A stretch of 64,000 nt of DNA, taken from the NCBI GenBank assembly GCA_013396995.1, contig VWZP01010561.1:469767-533766 (forward strand). The letters are read 5' to 3'. Numbering within the stretch: the stretch's first letter is position 1; each line of letters opens with the position of its first letter. The DNA is from Dicaeum eximium. Lineage: Eukaryota > Chordata > Aves > Passeriformes > Dicaeidae. Under the pieces are notes generated by a model. That model made no database searches, was not told the origin of the DNA, and worked only from the letters and a program-made list of their open reading frames with translations. This document shows, in pieces, positions 50,901 to 59,864 of this stretch. Both the position numbers and the translations under genes were made by a program.

Positions 50901-53900
50901 CCTGAAATAGTCACCTTCCCCTCCCCCTCCACCCAGGTACCCATTTTATTAGTACTGTAACTGATTTCAATTTTAGCTTTTCATAATCTTGTGTGTTATT
51001 TTCTTCTTACTTTTTTAAAAGTATTTTTTCTTTTTTTTTATCCTTTTTTTTCCCCTATTTTTAAATTTCTTTTCTTCTATTGCAGGATGATGCCAGACAG
51101 AAATATGCTGAACTTGTCTCAAGTCTGTTCTCTGCAGAATCTGCTAGCCATAAGAAAGAGACTTCTCCAGAAGAGGGCAGACACGATGGCTATGAAACAT
51201 TAATAGTTACTACCAAAAACAATATCACAAAGATAATGTTTAACCGACCTGATAGGAAAAATGCCATCAACCATCAGGTAAAGAAATGAACTTGGGAGGA
51301 TTACTGATTTTTGTCTTTCTGAAGAAGCTACTTTCATCTTTAAAGGGTCCTTATTACAGGTTCAACAGAACCGACTGAAGCACAGTGGTCTGAACTTTGT
51401 GAGGGATCCAGCAACAACCTAAGGAATAAATATCCAGTACAAAATTACATCATTCAGCTGAAATTTTACAGATTAGGTTTTTTTGTGTCTCTCAGTTTCT
51501 TTCAAACTTAATATAATATTATGGTCTACACTAAATTAAGATAGCAAACTGCAGGAAGACTGGCCTGTGGTTTGGATGCAAGATTTGACTGCCGTGTTAA
51601 CAAAGCATTTGTGCAGCCTTTGGCTCAGTACTGCTGCATGTATGTGTAGGTGATCTTCTGTTTCCCCTCAGTTACCTTCATGAGTAAAATCCATCCTGTT
51701 GGAAGCATCACAGTCATCCTGGTTCACAGCTGCAGAGATACCAGAGCAGGGTCTTCACCCCACTGCTGCTAGTTCTTTAGTATGTTATTTTGTCCACTTA
51801 AACTGCTGTATTGAAATTAGCTATTTCACATCAGTGCTTGTTTTTCCAAAGGACCTTATTTTGTCCTTCAGATTTGCACTGCAAACTTTCAGTATTGCAA
51901 GCGTGTGTCTTTATGGTCAGAAGTAATTCACATGTAATACCAAACTTTCTGTGCATGACAAATTTTTCAGTAGTTAAAAGGATCATAGTTAATCTATCTC
52001 TTGAGTTCCTTGCTGTCAGTGTCAGTCTCATTTTTATGTTCTTTTGCAGCATCACATTTGTACTTTTTTGATTTTCCTTTTATGCAGATGTACAGAGAAA
52101 TTATCAAAGCTCTTGAAGAAGCTGGAAAAAATGATTCTACCATAGCAGTTATTACTGGTATGTTTTATATTATACCAAGGTATAATATTGACATGTAATA
52201 CCTGCCTGTGTTTAGACTAAGGTAAAATTAAGTAAGGAAATCCTTTCCTCTGTTATAGACCAAAGATTTTCCAAAGTGTTTTGGCAAATTTTCTTCAAGC
52301 TTTAAATTCTTAAGCAAGCTTGCTGTTACATCAAAACATCTTTCTCAGCTGAGAAGATGGACATGGAGTACTCCTAAAAGCAGTATTACTTTTGAGTAGC
52401 TGCCTGTCTGGCCCATCTTCATTGCAGAAAAGTGTCTTTTTAGGAAATCAGCCAAAAGTTGAGTTTTGGCTGGCAGCTAAGTTGTGTGAATTCAAGGTGA
52501 ATCTGGGCTTGAACCTGTTTACTCTGAGGTAATTGCTTGCAAATTCTTCTCCACTGTCTGCTTTACCAACACCTGGTTCTTATTCCCACGATGCTGGATT
52601 TCCTTTCTGTAGCAATGACTGCACCACAGCCCTTACAAGATAAGAAAGGCGATTCACACAACTGAAGCTGGAAAGTCTAACACATTATATAGCTGTGAGT
52701 CAACAGCAAACACCTCTGCAAAACGTTTCTGTTCCTTTCCACACAGTGAACAAGAGCACTGCAGTGTTACGTAGGTCCCATCCTGTGAATGTCCTCATGG
52801 AACACAGGGTGATTTAGGCAATTGAGTCATGCAATAGTCAGCTTTTAAATGCTTCTTGCTTTTTTGGTGGTGCCTTAAACTGACATTGAATACCAGCTTA
52901 TCTGTTTCTCACTGAAGAATCCATCTTCAGTGCACTGATGTCAAATGCAGTGCTGTCAGTCTTATCCTTAGACTGCTATGCCTTTTTCTAAATAGATCAT
53001 AGAAAGTAAGAAACTCTACCACATATTAAGTAGGTTATTCTGTCTGCTTTTGATTTCTTCATCAGTTTGAAGGTGGGTGAAGTGGGACTCATCAACTTAC
53101 ATTTTCATTGTCCTGTTTAAAAAAAAAAGTTTCTCACGTCTAATTGTTAGAATGGTTGCAAATGGACAGAAAAAAAAATGTGGAAGTGTGCAGGGAAAGA
53201 AATGAAATATTTTTTCTGTCTGACAGTTACAGAAAAAAAAGGAAATTAATTTTCCCCATCAAATATTTCACAGCTAACATTCATTGGCTTTTTACTGATT
53301 TTTTTTTCAACAAATTGACAGTCAAAACCCTAGATATCCTTTAAGATATTGTGTATACTTTGAGAAAATCCCTCTAATTACTTAATGTTATTAGACACTT
53401 GGGATGAAATTCTTTTGTAAATGTAATAAATGAAAGCTTCTCTTCTCCTTCCTACTCAGAAACCATTGGTGCATTTACTCCTGTGTGTTCTCTGCAGGAA
53501 ATGGAGACTACTATAGTAGTGGAAATGATCTGAATAATTTCGCTAATGTCCAGCCTGGTGAAATGGAGAAGATGGCAAAAGATGGAGCAGTATTACTCAA
53601 GTAGAACATCTTGGTTTCATATGTGCATAAGTTTCTGTAATGGGAAAAATATAATTTGCAGGCATTGTTAGAAAAGGCAACAGCAGAGACCCAGTTATGC
53701 TACGATTCATCTATTTAGGTGACTGTGTCTAAGGGCTCACCGTGTTCATAAACACAAAGATTGTGTGGGAGGAAGTGGTATTAATGGTATGAAATAAATG
53801 GATTAATATTAGAAGTCTTTTTAAGTACAGTGATGCTAAAGACCTGATTTCCTTGTTTAGTCCCCAAAGTACATAGAGGTATAATGACAGAAACATTGTT

Positions 53901-56900
53901 TTAACTGTATATGAAAAAATTATGAGTTTTTAATATCCAACAGTGTCTACACTAGCAGGAAATGCCAAAATACCTTCACTGGCAGACTTCTTTGAACAGA
54001 CACGGGTGTAATGAGCCTTGTTAAAAACTGCCCAGTAATTCTGGGATCTTGGTTCTACCTTTACATTTTAATTTACCTGTTAATTTAATTTATTTTCTAA
54101 GGCCGAGTAGATCAGGGATATCATCTCACATAAGGGTTTGCTTCTTTTTTTCGCTTACTTAAGTAGATTTTGTCTTCTCTTTTGCTTCTGGATGTGGTAA
54201 TTGCATCTGAGAGATGCTTGCAAATTGGATTGTTTCCTTAGGCACTTGCGATTGGTGAAAAAGCGAAAATACACAGAAAATCAGTGGTTTTGGTTTATGT
54301 TTTAAAGATGAGCTGCAAGTAAAGTATTCATTTTTGCAGCTTTGACTTAGGTGAGCTGTCTGTGGATCACAGTTGCCCCTCAAAGTGATAATGATGCAGT
54401 GTGAGCCTGTGTGAAGATGTTACTCAGTGGTGCTTGGCAAGTGTTCCAGCCTGCAGAGTTTTGTAGGGTGTTTGGCAGAATGCAGAGTCTTGTGTGCTTT
54501 ATGGTCTTTAACCTCGCTCTTGTGAGAAGCCTGTGTTGGCCTGTTACTATTACACTGGCACAATACTTCACTACAACCATGCAGAGATGGCAGAGAAATT
54601 GAGTTCTTACAACACTGTTCTCTTTTGGAAAATGTTTTATTTTGAGAATGCATTTTGCTCCTCTTGGATGGAGAAGCAGCTGTCAGATGAAACAAAATGC
54701 TGTTTCTCAAACCTGTGCAGAAGAACACTAGGGAATTCTGTGTTGTGTAACCTCACAGTTTTGGTGCCTGTTGGGGCTTCACTGCACAACAGAGTCTGTG
54801 AAGGGAATTGCTGTCTCATGGGTGGAGTTGGCATGGATGTGTAGGCAGAGGGCTCTTGTCAATGAGCTGTTTTCAGCAGCTGTAGCTGAAGAGGAAAACA
54901 CTTCCATAACTTGATCACAGGAGCTAGGAAAGCTCTGCTGACATGTACATGTTTGATTCTTAGTTGCTAAGGAAATGCAGCTGTTTCAAATAGTTCTTAT
55001 TTTGTCAGAATTCATTTCTGAAAGGCTCAAAACCCATACATTATACAGTTTCCATCTAGCTCATGGGTTTTGTTGTACAGTGTCTAATTATGTGTTTTGC
55101 AATTTGTTTATATTGGGTGAAAAACACGTGAGGTGTGTCTCTTACATCTTGCATCTTCTGTTTTCCCTTCTCTCTAGAGAGTTTGTGGGTCGTTTTATTG
55201 ATTTTCCTAAGCCACTGATTGCAGTGGTAAATGGCCCAGCTGTTGGAATCTGTGTAACAGTCCTTGGTTTGTGTGACCTTGTCTATGCTTCTGACAGGGT
55301 AAGTACATTACATGGCCTAACCCAAGACAGTCTTAAAGCCTCTTTCTGAATTAAATACTACTTGATTTGGGGTAATCTGAAAGAAAAGAACACTTCACAA
55401 AAGTTTAAAGGCTTTGTGTAACACATCAAGGAACACCTACCTTTATTAATAACCAACACAGGGGTGCATCAGCCAGTGGTTAACGTGTGGAATTTCCTGT
55501 GCTGTAGTTATGCTTATCAAGTTACTGACTCCAGCTCAGAGACTCTTTTCTAAGAGCCCCTCTTCTGAGCTGGAGTGAAATGATGTTTGTAAGTCTCCTT
55601 TTAGGTGTGAAAGGGGAAGCAAAAGTTTATGATGGCATGGAAGTTCAGTAACTGACTGAAGTAATTCATTGCAGATCACTGATGACTGTGTCACTCCTGA
55701 TAAATGCTTCTATAATGTTCATGACTTATTCAGTCAATTATGGCCCATAGATCTCCTTTTTTTACATTTACAGAAAAATGTTGGCTTCTCCCTCTTTCAC
55801 CCCTCTCATCTGATCTTTTTTTGCTAGAGGGTGAACCTATTTTTCCTTGTTTCTCAGTTTAGAGAACAGTCTATATTCATCCTCCCTTGGAATAACCTTA
55901 GCCATCAGTATACTTAGCCTATTAGATATATCTCAGGTTTACCTTCTCATTATTTTCCTTTTTTTGAGCTGAACAGCTGCCATTTGTTTAGCTTTTCCTC
56001 ATGTGGCCTGCAGTCACATTCCTCAGGACTCCTTCCATTTGGTTTGTGTCTCTAAGCATAGTGGTACAGGCTGGACACATCACTCCCAACTCATGTCTTA
56101 CTGACATGAAAGGGAGCAGAAGAACTTCTCCACATTCTGCAGGCTGTATTTCTGATTTTGCATCCCACTGTGTTACTTGATTTACATACTTGTGATCTGA
56201 TCTAACACCCGGATCCCTTACTGCAAGGTTGCCACTGAAAGAGTTTTCCCTGTTGTATGTCACATGCTACACACCAAGTTGTTCCTGACAAACTTTAACT
56301 TGTCTATCAGTACTATCATCTTACTCACACCTCTCCATTTTATCAAGACTATTTGGAAATCTAGTCACTTGCCCTCAGCATATCATCTGAGCCATGAGTT
56401 AGTATGGATTTAGTTGAAGTTTAATCCAAATCCAAGTTAAATGTTTTGTCCTGTTAACATTATCCTTCTTTCTTGAATGGCTTGAAATTCATACTTGAAC
56501 TTCCTTTTACTTTGTATATATAATAATTGATAAATGCATCTTATTTTTGCCTTGTGTTTTTTGAAATCTCTGCATTCTTATATTAGTTGCATGCTTATTA
56601 TCTGATATAGTTTTCACTTTCTGTATATTTGTGTTTAAACTTCATGGCAAGGTCATTATTTAGAGTCTGCTAAATAATCTTGTAGCTTCCTACCTGCACT
56701 GGGACAGCTTTTCCTTGAACCCTTGGTAACAGTTCTTGGAGGATTTCTGTAGGATTGAACCTATCCTTTCACTTAGATCATCCTTCGTGACAATTTTCCT
56801 ATTACCTTCAGGTTTATTGAAGCCTTCTCAAAGTTGATTGTTCTAACAGGTTTTTCACTGTTCAGTTCTAACTTGCAATTATGGTATTATTTTGTATGAC

Positions 56901-59464
56901 TCCTTGCTGCACTTCTGGCACAGGCTCTTTTTAGATTTGCTTAAAATTTGGTGAAAAAAGATTCAGTAACTTGAATTTTTCAGAAGAATAAACTTGGTGT
57001 GCCTTCAGAAAGGCAAAAATGCTTTTTGCCTCCTAAGTTATTTGGAATAATATTTATTAATATTTATTAAATATATTTAATAATATTTAAGGCAAATGTG
57101 CATGAACACCCTTTGTGTAAAGATTTTGCATATACACATTAGTTTCCCTTAAGTGCTGTATTCAAATTTAAATTCATCAATAGGGTTGTTGGATGTGGGA
57201 ACGGAATTATACAAAGTTGGCTCTGGGGTGCATTGAGAGGATGAAGAAATGTTACTGGATGGTATTTGAAGGTTATTATGGTAATAGTTTACATGTGTTT
57301 GGTGAACTCTGTGTCAGTAGAAGATTTAAAATGAAAATTAAATCCAAGTACTTCAATTCCATGCTCTGATGTAAGTGTTCCTTTATTTTGTTCTTTTTTT
57401 TTTCTTTTTCCAGGCTACGTTTCACAGCCCATTTAGTCAACTTGGGCAGAGCCCAGAAGGATGTTCGTCTTACCTGTTTCCAAAAATAATGGGCTTAGCC
57501 AAGGTAAGAATGTCTGCACTGCCTGTGGGATCATCTGTGTGTTGGTATCCTCTGACCATGAGAGCAAGTGTGGTCTTCTGTCCATACTCTTAATTTCTCT
57601 GTCTATTCTAGAAATGAGAAAACTAATTTATAGTGAAAAGAAAAAAAAAAAAAGAAAAATAACAACTAAAAAAGAAAAATTAAGAGACAGCAGAATCAAT
57701 TTTTTTTTCTCAGAACAGCATAAATCCTTTTTTGCTTCTTTTGATATCCCACAGAAGAAATCTGGGTGGTTTTAAATACTTATCTGATATTTCATGCATT
57801 AAGATAATGTATTTTTTTGAGCAGGGTTTAAATCTATAAAGAGCAGAGCGAGTGCTTCATAGACATCTAAGTACCAAGAGTAGTCTGTTCAATGAGGCAC
57901 AGCTGCCAGTACATGTTCTAGAAATCTTGGAGTCACTGCAAAAGTGAACAAACACATTTATTGTGAGGTAATTTCAGACTGCAGCCTTGGAGCTCTGCTC
58001 AAAAAGACATGCACAGTCCTAGTGAGCAGTAGGACCTTTGGCCAGTCCCCAGTGGTGAAGCCCAGGGGTTGATTCTGGGTGTGAAACTTGCTTAACCTCT
58101 TCTTTATGGCCTGGATGATGGGACTGTGTACCCTGCTCAAGCAGGGCCTTTGAAGTAGATAGTATCTGGAGGTTCCTTAATAATTACAATAGTAATAATC
58201 ATCATCTATTCTGTGTTCTTTTCAGAGGGCAGATATTAACAAGCAAGAGAGTAAAGTGAATGTGACATGGAGGCACGCAGCTTCCCTGTCAGATAACTCA
58301 AGTTTTGTGTCTTGTTGAATCACACTTTATTTTTTTTATATAGGCAAGTGAGATGTTGCTTTTCAATAAAAAGCTGACTGCAGCAGAAGCCTGTGCCCAG
58401 GGACTTGTGACAGAAGTCTTCCCTGACAGCAGTTTTCAGAAGGAAGTTTGGGCAAGATTAGAGGCTTATGCAAGCCTCCCCAAAAATGTCAGTATTTTTA
58501 ATTTTTCTCCACCTTGTAAGCCTGTAGCATTCCCAATTCTTCTGCCAAACTTATCCTGTCACTTGGTTTCACTTCATCCTTAATCAAAATAATGAGGCTC
58601 AATATATTCTCCTTCAAGCACATTTCTGTCCCTCTGCTGCTGGGAAACAGATCCTTCTCTTCTACTCTGTCTGCATCTAAGACAGTGCACTGCCCACAGA
58701 GGTGCAGTGACTGAAAAGCCTTACAAATTAATTGATTAATCCACCTGTGCAGTGCCTCTCTGAGTGCCTTGGGTGGCTTCTTTTAGGTTTTTATTTTGGC
58801 AGTAGTTTATATTTAAGAATCTTACCACTGGTTCTGCAGTATTATTAGAGTGTGTGCACTCTGGGTGCTCAAGATGACACTGAGTGGCTTTAATTTTTGC
58901 TGAACTCAGTGTTCCTGCTCCCTAGTTTAAGGTGTGCAAAGCAGCTGAAGTCATGGTGGTCTTGTGTTACTTTGGACAGCAGGAGACAGCTGTGCCAGCT
59001 GCTGATAATGTGGGTGGCATTTGACACTGCAGACAGTTGAATGGGTTTTGTTTCCTTTGCCCATCTACTCTGATTATGAGCACTTAGGGGATTGCTGGTT
59101 TGCTTCCCATGAGCCTTCTCCATCTTACTAGCAGTCTGGGGATTAAATGCAATAAATATTTACAGCTAAAAGGTTGACTAAAAGCTAAGAGATCTGATGT
59201 TAATGCAGTTGGGTTAGGATTCCAGTGTGGGTCTTGTATTATTTCCTGAAGCAATAAAGTATAGAAAAGAAAACTTACCTTCCTAACATTCCTCTCTTTC
59301 CCCTCCAGTCCTTGGCAGTGTCCAAGCAGCTGCTACGAAGTATGGAAAAGGAGAAGCTCCATGCAGTCAACAGCAGAGAGTGTGAAGTGCTGACGGAGAG
59401 GTGGCTGTCTGATGAATGTGTAAATGCTATTGTCAGCTTCTTCCAGAAGAAATCAAAACTCTGA
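33181..59464 (+). CDS. ECI2: ECI2, enoyl-CoA delta-isomerase 2 (ten spliced coding exons)
   Basis: The enzyme shifts the double bond of 3-cis/3-trans-enoyl-CoAs to 2-trans, feeding unsaturated fatty acids into beta-oxidation in mitochondria and peroxisomes. Exons 33181-33242, 47293-47455, 48994-49092, 51086-51277, 52088-52157, 53498-53600, 55178-55298, 57414-57503, 58344-58487 and 59309-59464 total 1200 nt: 399 residues plus stop, close to the roughly 390 of mammalian ECI2. Residues 1-34 are an Arg-rich presequence without acidic residues. Residues about 40-125 are the ACBP domain ([18 protein letters not shown], then [11 protein letters not shown]). Residues about 137-399 are the crotonase fold, with oxyanion-hole segments SSGNDL (202-207) and NGPAVG (248-253) and the family's catalytic Glu in SPEG (Glu285). 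The C-terminus is SKL, a type 1 peroxisomal signal. Every junction has GT/AG and a compatible phase, with no frameshift or stop. The start at 33181 was chosen because it gives a targeting presequence in frame with exon 2. Identification is from remembered family sequence, not a search. Confidence 0.97.
33667..33776 (-). mobile_element. CR1 LINE 3' end fragment, antisense
   Basis: ATCATAAATGGTTTGGGTTA then GAAGAGATCTTAAA and CCAGGGGCAGGGACACCTTC match the reverse complement of the CR1 3' tail; the start carries degenerate 8-base terminal repeats. Confidence 0.8.
40080..40450 (-). mobile_element. Antisense retroviral leader: primer site and LTR end
   Basis: On the minus strand, an LTR end (GCTGGGGTTAAACCACAATC, at 40386-40450) is followed by TCCTTTT and then TGATGCCCAATGTGGGGC (40378-40361). 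That last stretch differs from a lysine-tRNA primer-binding site (TGGCGCCCAACGTGGGGC) at three positions, all G/C-to-A/T. The 300 bases beyond resemble a leader/gag-proximal area I associate with avian ERVs, with lower certainty. The LTR end is similar to that of the LTR at 25141-25756. No longer LTR body is recognised and no coding frame remains. Confidence 0.55.
42221..42270. repeat. A-rich low-complexity run
   Basis: AAAAAAAAAAAC(AAAAC)n-like sequence with CCCC interruptions. Confidence 0.9.
46514..47045 (-). mobile_element. CR1 LINE ORF2 C-terminus and 3' end, antisense
   Basis: The + strand starts AATCATAGAACCATTTAGGT then TGGAAAGGGCCTTTGAGATC, the CR1 3' end reversed. The minus strand at 47015-46827 reads [20 protein letters not shown] then KRMLRGTL, the CR1 ORF2 block [29 protein letters not shown]. 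The element ends about 250 bases before ECI2 exon 2. Confidence 0.9.
47293..47455 (+). CDS. ECI2: ECI2 coding exon 2 (first half of ACBP domain)
   Basis: The acceptor is TACTCCCAG|GCC and the donor CAG|GTAGGC. The exon encodes residues 21-75: the end of the presequence, then the start of the acyl-CoA-binding domain with [20 protein letters not shown] and [10 protein letters not shown]. The Lys/Tyr-rich helix and the LYALFKQ block are the ligand-contact part of ACBP proteins. Met35 and Met40 mark the place where presequence-less isoforms start in mammals. Only the join from exon 1 with one leading base (phase 2) keeps this frame open. Confidence 0.95.
47878..47955. repeat. (CT)n followed by a 61-base T run
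   Basis: CT dinucleotides run from 47878 to about 47895, then 61 uninterrupted T to 47955. The length in the assembly may not be exact, since such runs sequence poorly. Confidence 0.95.
48291..48430. repeat. Minisatellite, 14 exact copies of CTCTTTCCTT
   Basis: Fourteen perfect 10-base units, all pyrimidine on this strand, framed by related CTTTCTCT and CTCCCTTCC. Lies in ECI2 intron 2, about 560 bases before exon 3. Confidence 0.98.
48994..49092 (+). CDS. ECI2: ECI2 coding exon 3 (second half of ACBP domain)
   Basis: The exon is 33 whole codons (residues 76-108), phase 0 at both ends. It encodes [20 protein letters not shown] followed by [13 protein letters not shown]. The ATEGPC and KWDAWN blocks are diagnostic of ACBP domains, where the Lys and Trp line the CoA/acyl pocket. 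The acceptor follows a long pyrimidine tract (TTCTCTCTCTTCTCAG) and the donor is CAG|GTGACA. Confidence 0.95.
49093..51085 (+). other. ECI2: ECI2 intron 3
   Basis: About 2 kb, phase 0. Unique AT-rich sequence with a short CA run near 49380 and a long pyrimidine tract at its 3' end. No RNA gene or element recognised. Confidence 0.9.
51086..51277 (+). CDS. ECI2: ECI2 coding exon 4 (ACBP end, linker, crotonase start)
   Basis: The exon has 64 codons (residues 109-172), phase 0 at both ends. It starts [14 protein letters not shown], the last ACBP helix, then a Ser/Glu/Lys linker of about 20 residues, then the first crotonase strand with [18 protein letters not shown]. The FNRP...NAI block is typical of the enoyl-CoA hydratase/isomerase superfamily. 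About 80 bases of pyrimidine-rich sequence precede the TTGCAG acceptor. The donor is CAG|GTAAAG. So this exon carries the join between the two domains. Confidence 0.95.
51278..52087 (+). other. ECI2: ECI2 intron 4
   Basis: About 0.8 kb, phase 0, no recognised content. Confidence 0.9.
52088..52157 (+). CDS. ECI2: ECI2 coding exon 5
   Basis: The exon is 70 bases, residues 173-195 plus the first base of Gly196. It encodes [20 protein letters not shown] then VIT, the helix and strand leading to the oxyanion-hole loop. The acceptor is TTATGCAG|ATG and the donor CTG|GTATGT. It leaves phase 1, completed by GA in exon 6. Confidence 0.95.
52158..53497 (+). other. ECI2: ECI2 intron 5
   Basis: About 1.3 kb, phase 1, no recognised content. 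Confidence 0.9.
53498..53600 (+). CDS. ECI2: ECI2 coding exon 6 (oxyanion-hole loop)
   Basis: The exon encodes [20 protein letters not shown] and the following helix to LL (residues 196-229). SSGNDL corresponds to the crotonase segment whose backbone NH holds the thioester oxygen. The acceptor is TCTCTGCAG|GAA. The donor is CAA|GTAGAA, weak because it has A instead of G at +5. Failure to splice gives an in-frame TAG straight away. It leaves phase 2, completed by A in exon 7 (Lys230). Confidence 0.93.
53601..55177 (+). other. ECI2: ECI2 intron 6
   Basis: About 1.6 kb, phase 2, with a weak donor (GTAGAA). Several overlapping open frames at 54380-54840 on both strands show no family similarity. 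Confidence 0.9.
55178..55298 (+). CDS. ECI2: ECI2 coding exon 7 (second oxyanion segment)
   Basis: This exon completes Lys230 and encodes residues 231-270, with [24 protein letters not shown] and [14 protein letters not shown] is the conserved loop supplying the second oxyanion-hole NH and binding the CoA part. The acceptor is CTCTCTAG|AGAG and the donor AGG|GTAAGT, leaving phase 0. Confidence 0.96.
55299..57413 (+). other. ECI2: ECI2 intron 7
   Basis: About 2.1 kb, phase 0. The middle is an old antisense CR1 (55960-56420), which may continue to about 56950. An AT-rich TATTTAATAATATT patch lies near 57050-57090. Confidence 0.9.
55960..56420 (-). mobile_element. Old CR1 LINE fragment, antisense
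   Basis: Read on the + strand the order GCTGAACAGC..., CTTTTCCTCATGTGGCCTGC, GGACTCCTTCCATTTGG, GTACAGGCTGGACACATCAC, CCCGGATCCCTTACTGCAAG follows the reversed CR1 ORF2 C-terminal region. Divergence is high, so this is an ancient copy and the borders are approximate. Confidence 0.65.
57414..57503 (+). CDS. ECI2: ECI2 coding exon 8 (catalytic glutamate)
   Basis: The exon has 30 whole codons (residues 271-300), [20 protein letters not shown] then [10 protein letters not shown]. The Glu of SPEG (Glu285) is at the position used as the proton-shuttling base in ECI2/Eci1 isomerases; the surrounding [13 protein letters not shown] is very close to the mammalian sequence as remembered. The acceptor follows TTTTTCTTTTTCCAG and the donor is AAG|GTAAGA. 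Confidence 0.96.
57504..58343 (+). other. ECI2: ECI2 intron 8
   Basis: About 0.8 kb, phase 0, with an A-rich run near 57641-57685. Nothing else recognised. Confidence 0.9.
58344..58487 (+). CDS. ECI2: ECI2 coding exon 9
   Basis: The exon has 48 codons (residues 301-348), phase 0 on both sides. It contains [20 protein letters not shown], the crotonase block in which A-x-x-x-G-L-V precedes the C-terminal helices, and ends [10 protein letters not shown]. The acceptor is TTATATAG|GCA. The donor is AAT|GTCAGT, weaker than consensus at -1 and +3. Read-through gives a different tail and a stop at about 58580. Confidence 0.95.
58488..59308 (+). other. ECI2: ECI2 intron 9
   Basis: About 0.8 kb, phase 0, donor GTCAGT. 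No recognised content. Confidence 0.9.
59309..59464 (+). CDS. ECI2: ECI2 coding exon 10 (C-terminus, SKL signal, stop)
   Basis: The exon has 51 codons plus TGA (residues 349-399). It encodes [20 protein letters not shown], then the last helices [14 protein letters not shown] and the end QKKSKL. Ser-Lys-Leu at the C-terminus is the classical type 1 peroxisomal import signal, with basic residues before it. The acceptor is TTTCCCCTCCAG. The run KEKLHAVN and RWLSDEC match the family strongly; the first 15 residues differ more from mammals. Confidence 0.96.
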   Translation, partial: SLAVSKQLLRSMEKEKLHAVNSRECEVLTERWLSDECVNAIVSFFQKKSKL

Positions 59465-59520
59465 TCTTCACCAGGAGAGTAATTCACCATCTGGCAGTAG
59501 CCTAATCTGCCCTCATCATT

Positions 59521-59526
59521 AATAAA
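59521..59526 (+). promoter_or_regulatory. ECI2: Proximal poly(A) signal AATAAA of ECI2
   Basis: AATAAA lies 57 bases after the stop codon. A T/G-rich stretch (TTTTCATGTGGTATATCTCTG) follows within 50 bases. It would give a very short 3' UTR. Confidence 0.6.
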
Positions 59527-59836
59527 CTTCCTCTTCAAATAGTAATTCCTATACCTTTTCATGTGGTATATCTCTGTTCTGAGTACTAGGGTAAACCTGG
59601 TTCCCAAAATTAATACACTGTTATGTGCCTTGGATCCATTATGGATATCTAGGTTGGGGAAAAAGGTTCATTATTCTGAAGGCATCAGTGATGTTTCTGA
59701 ATAATACTAAAGCAGATTGTCTTCTAAAAGAAGCAAGAGATTCTATAGCACTCTATTTTCATAGCTCTTCAACAAATATCTTATGAATGATCCTTTTTAT
59801 TTGTCTGTGGGGAAGGAAACACTGTATTAATGAAAA

Positions 59837-59842
59837 AATAAA
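59837..59842 (+). promoter_or_regulatory. ECI2: Distal poly(A) signal AATAAA of ECI2
   Basis: A second AATAAA (372 bases after the stop) is followed at about 20 bases by GTTGTGGTGATTC, a typical G/T-rich downstream element. The 3' UTR would then be about 0.4 kb. Both signals may be used. Confidence 0.6.
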
Positions 59843-59864
59843 TAGAAATATTTAATTACTGTTG

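Noticed and set aside
54380..54844. Cluster of overlapping open frames in ECI2 intron 6
   Set aside because: Frames lie on both strands, none resembles a protein, and they are inside a well-defined intron.
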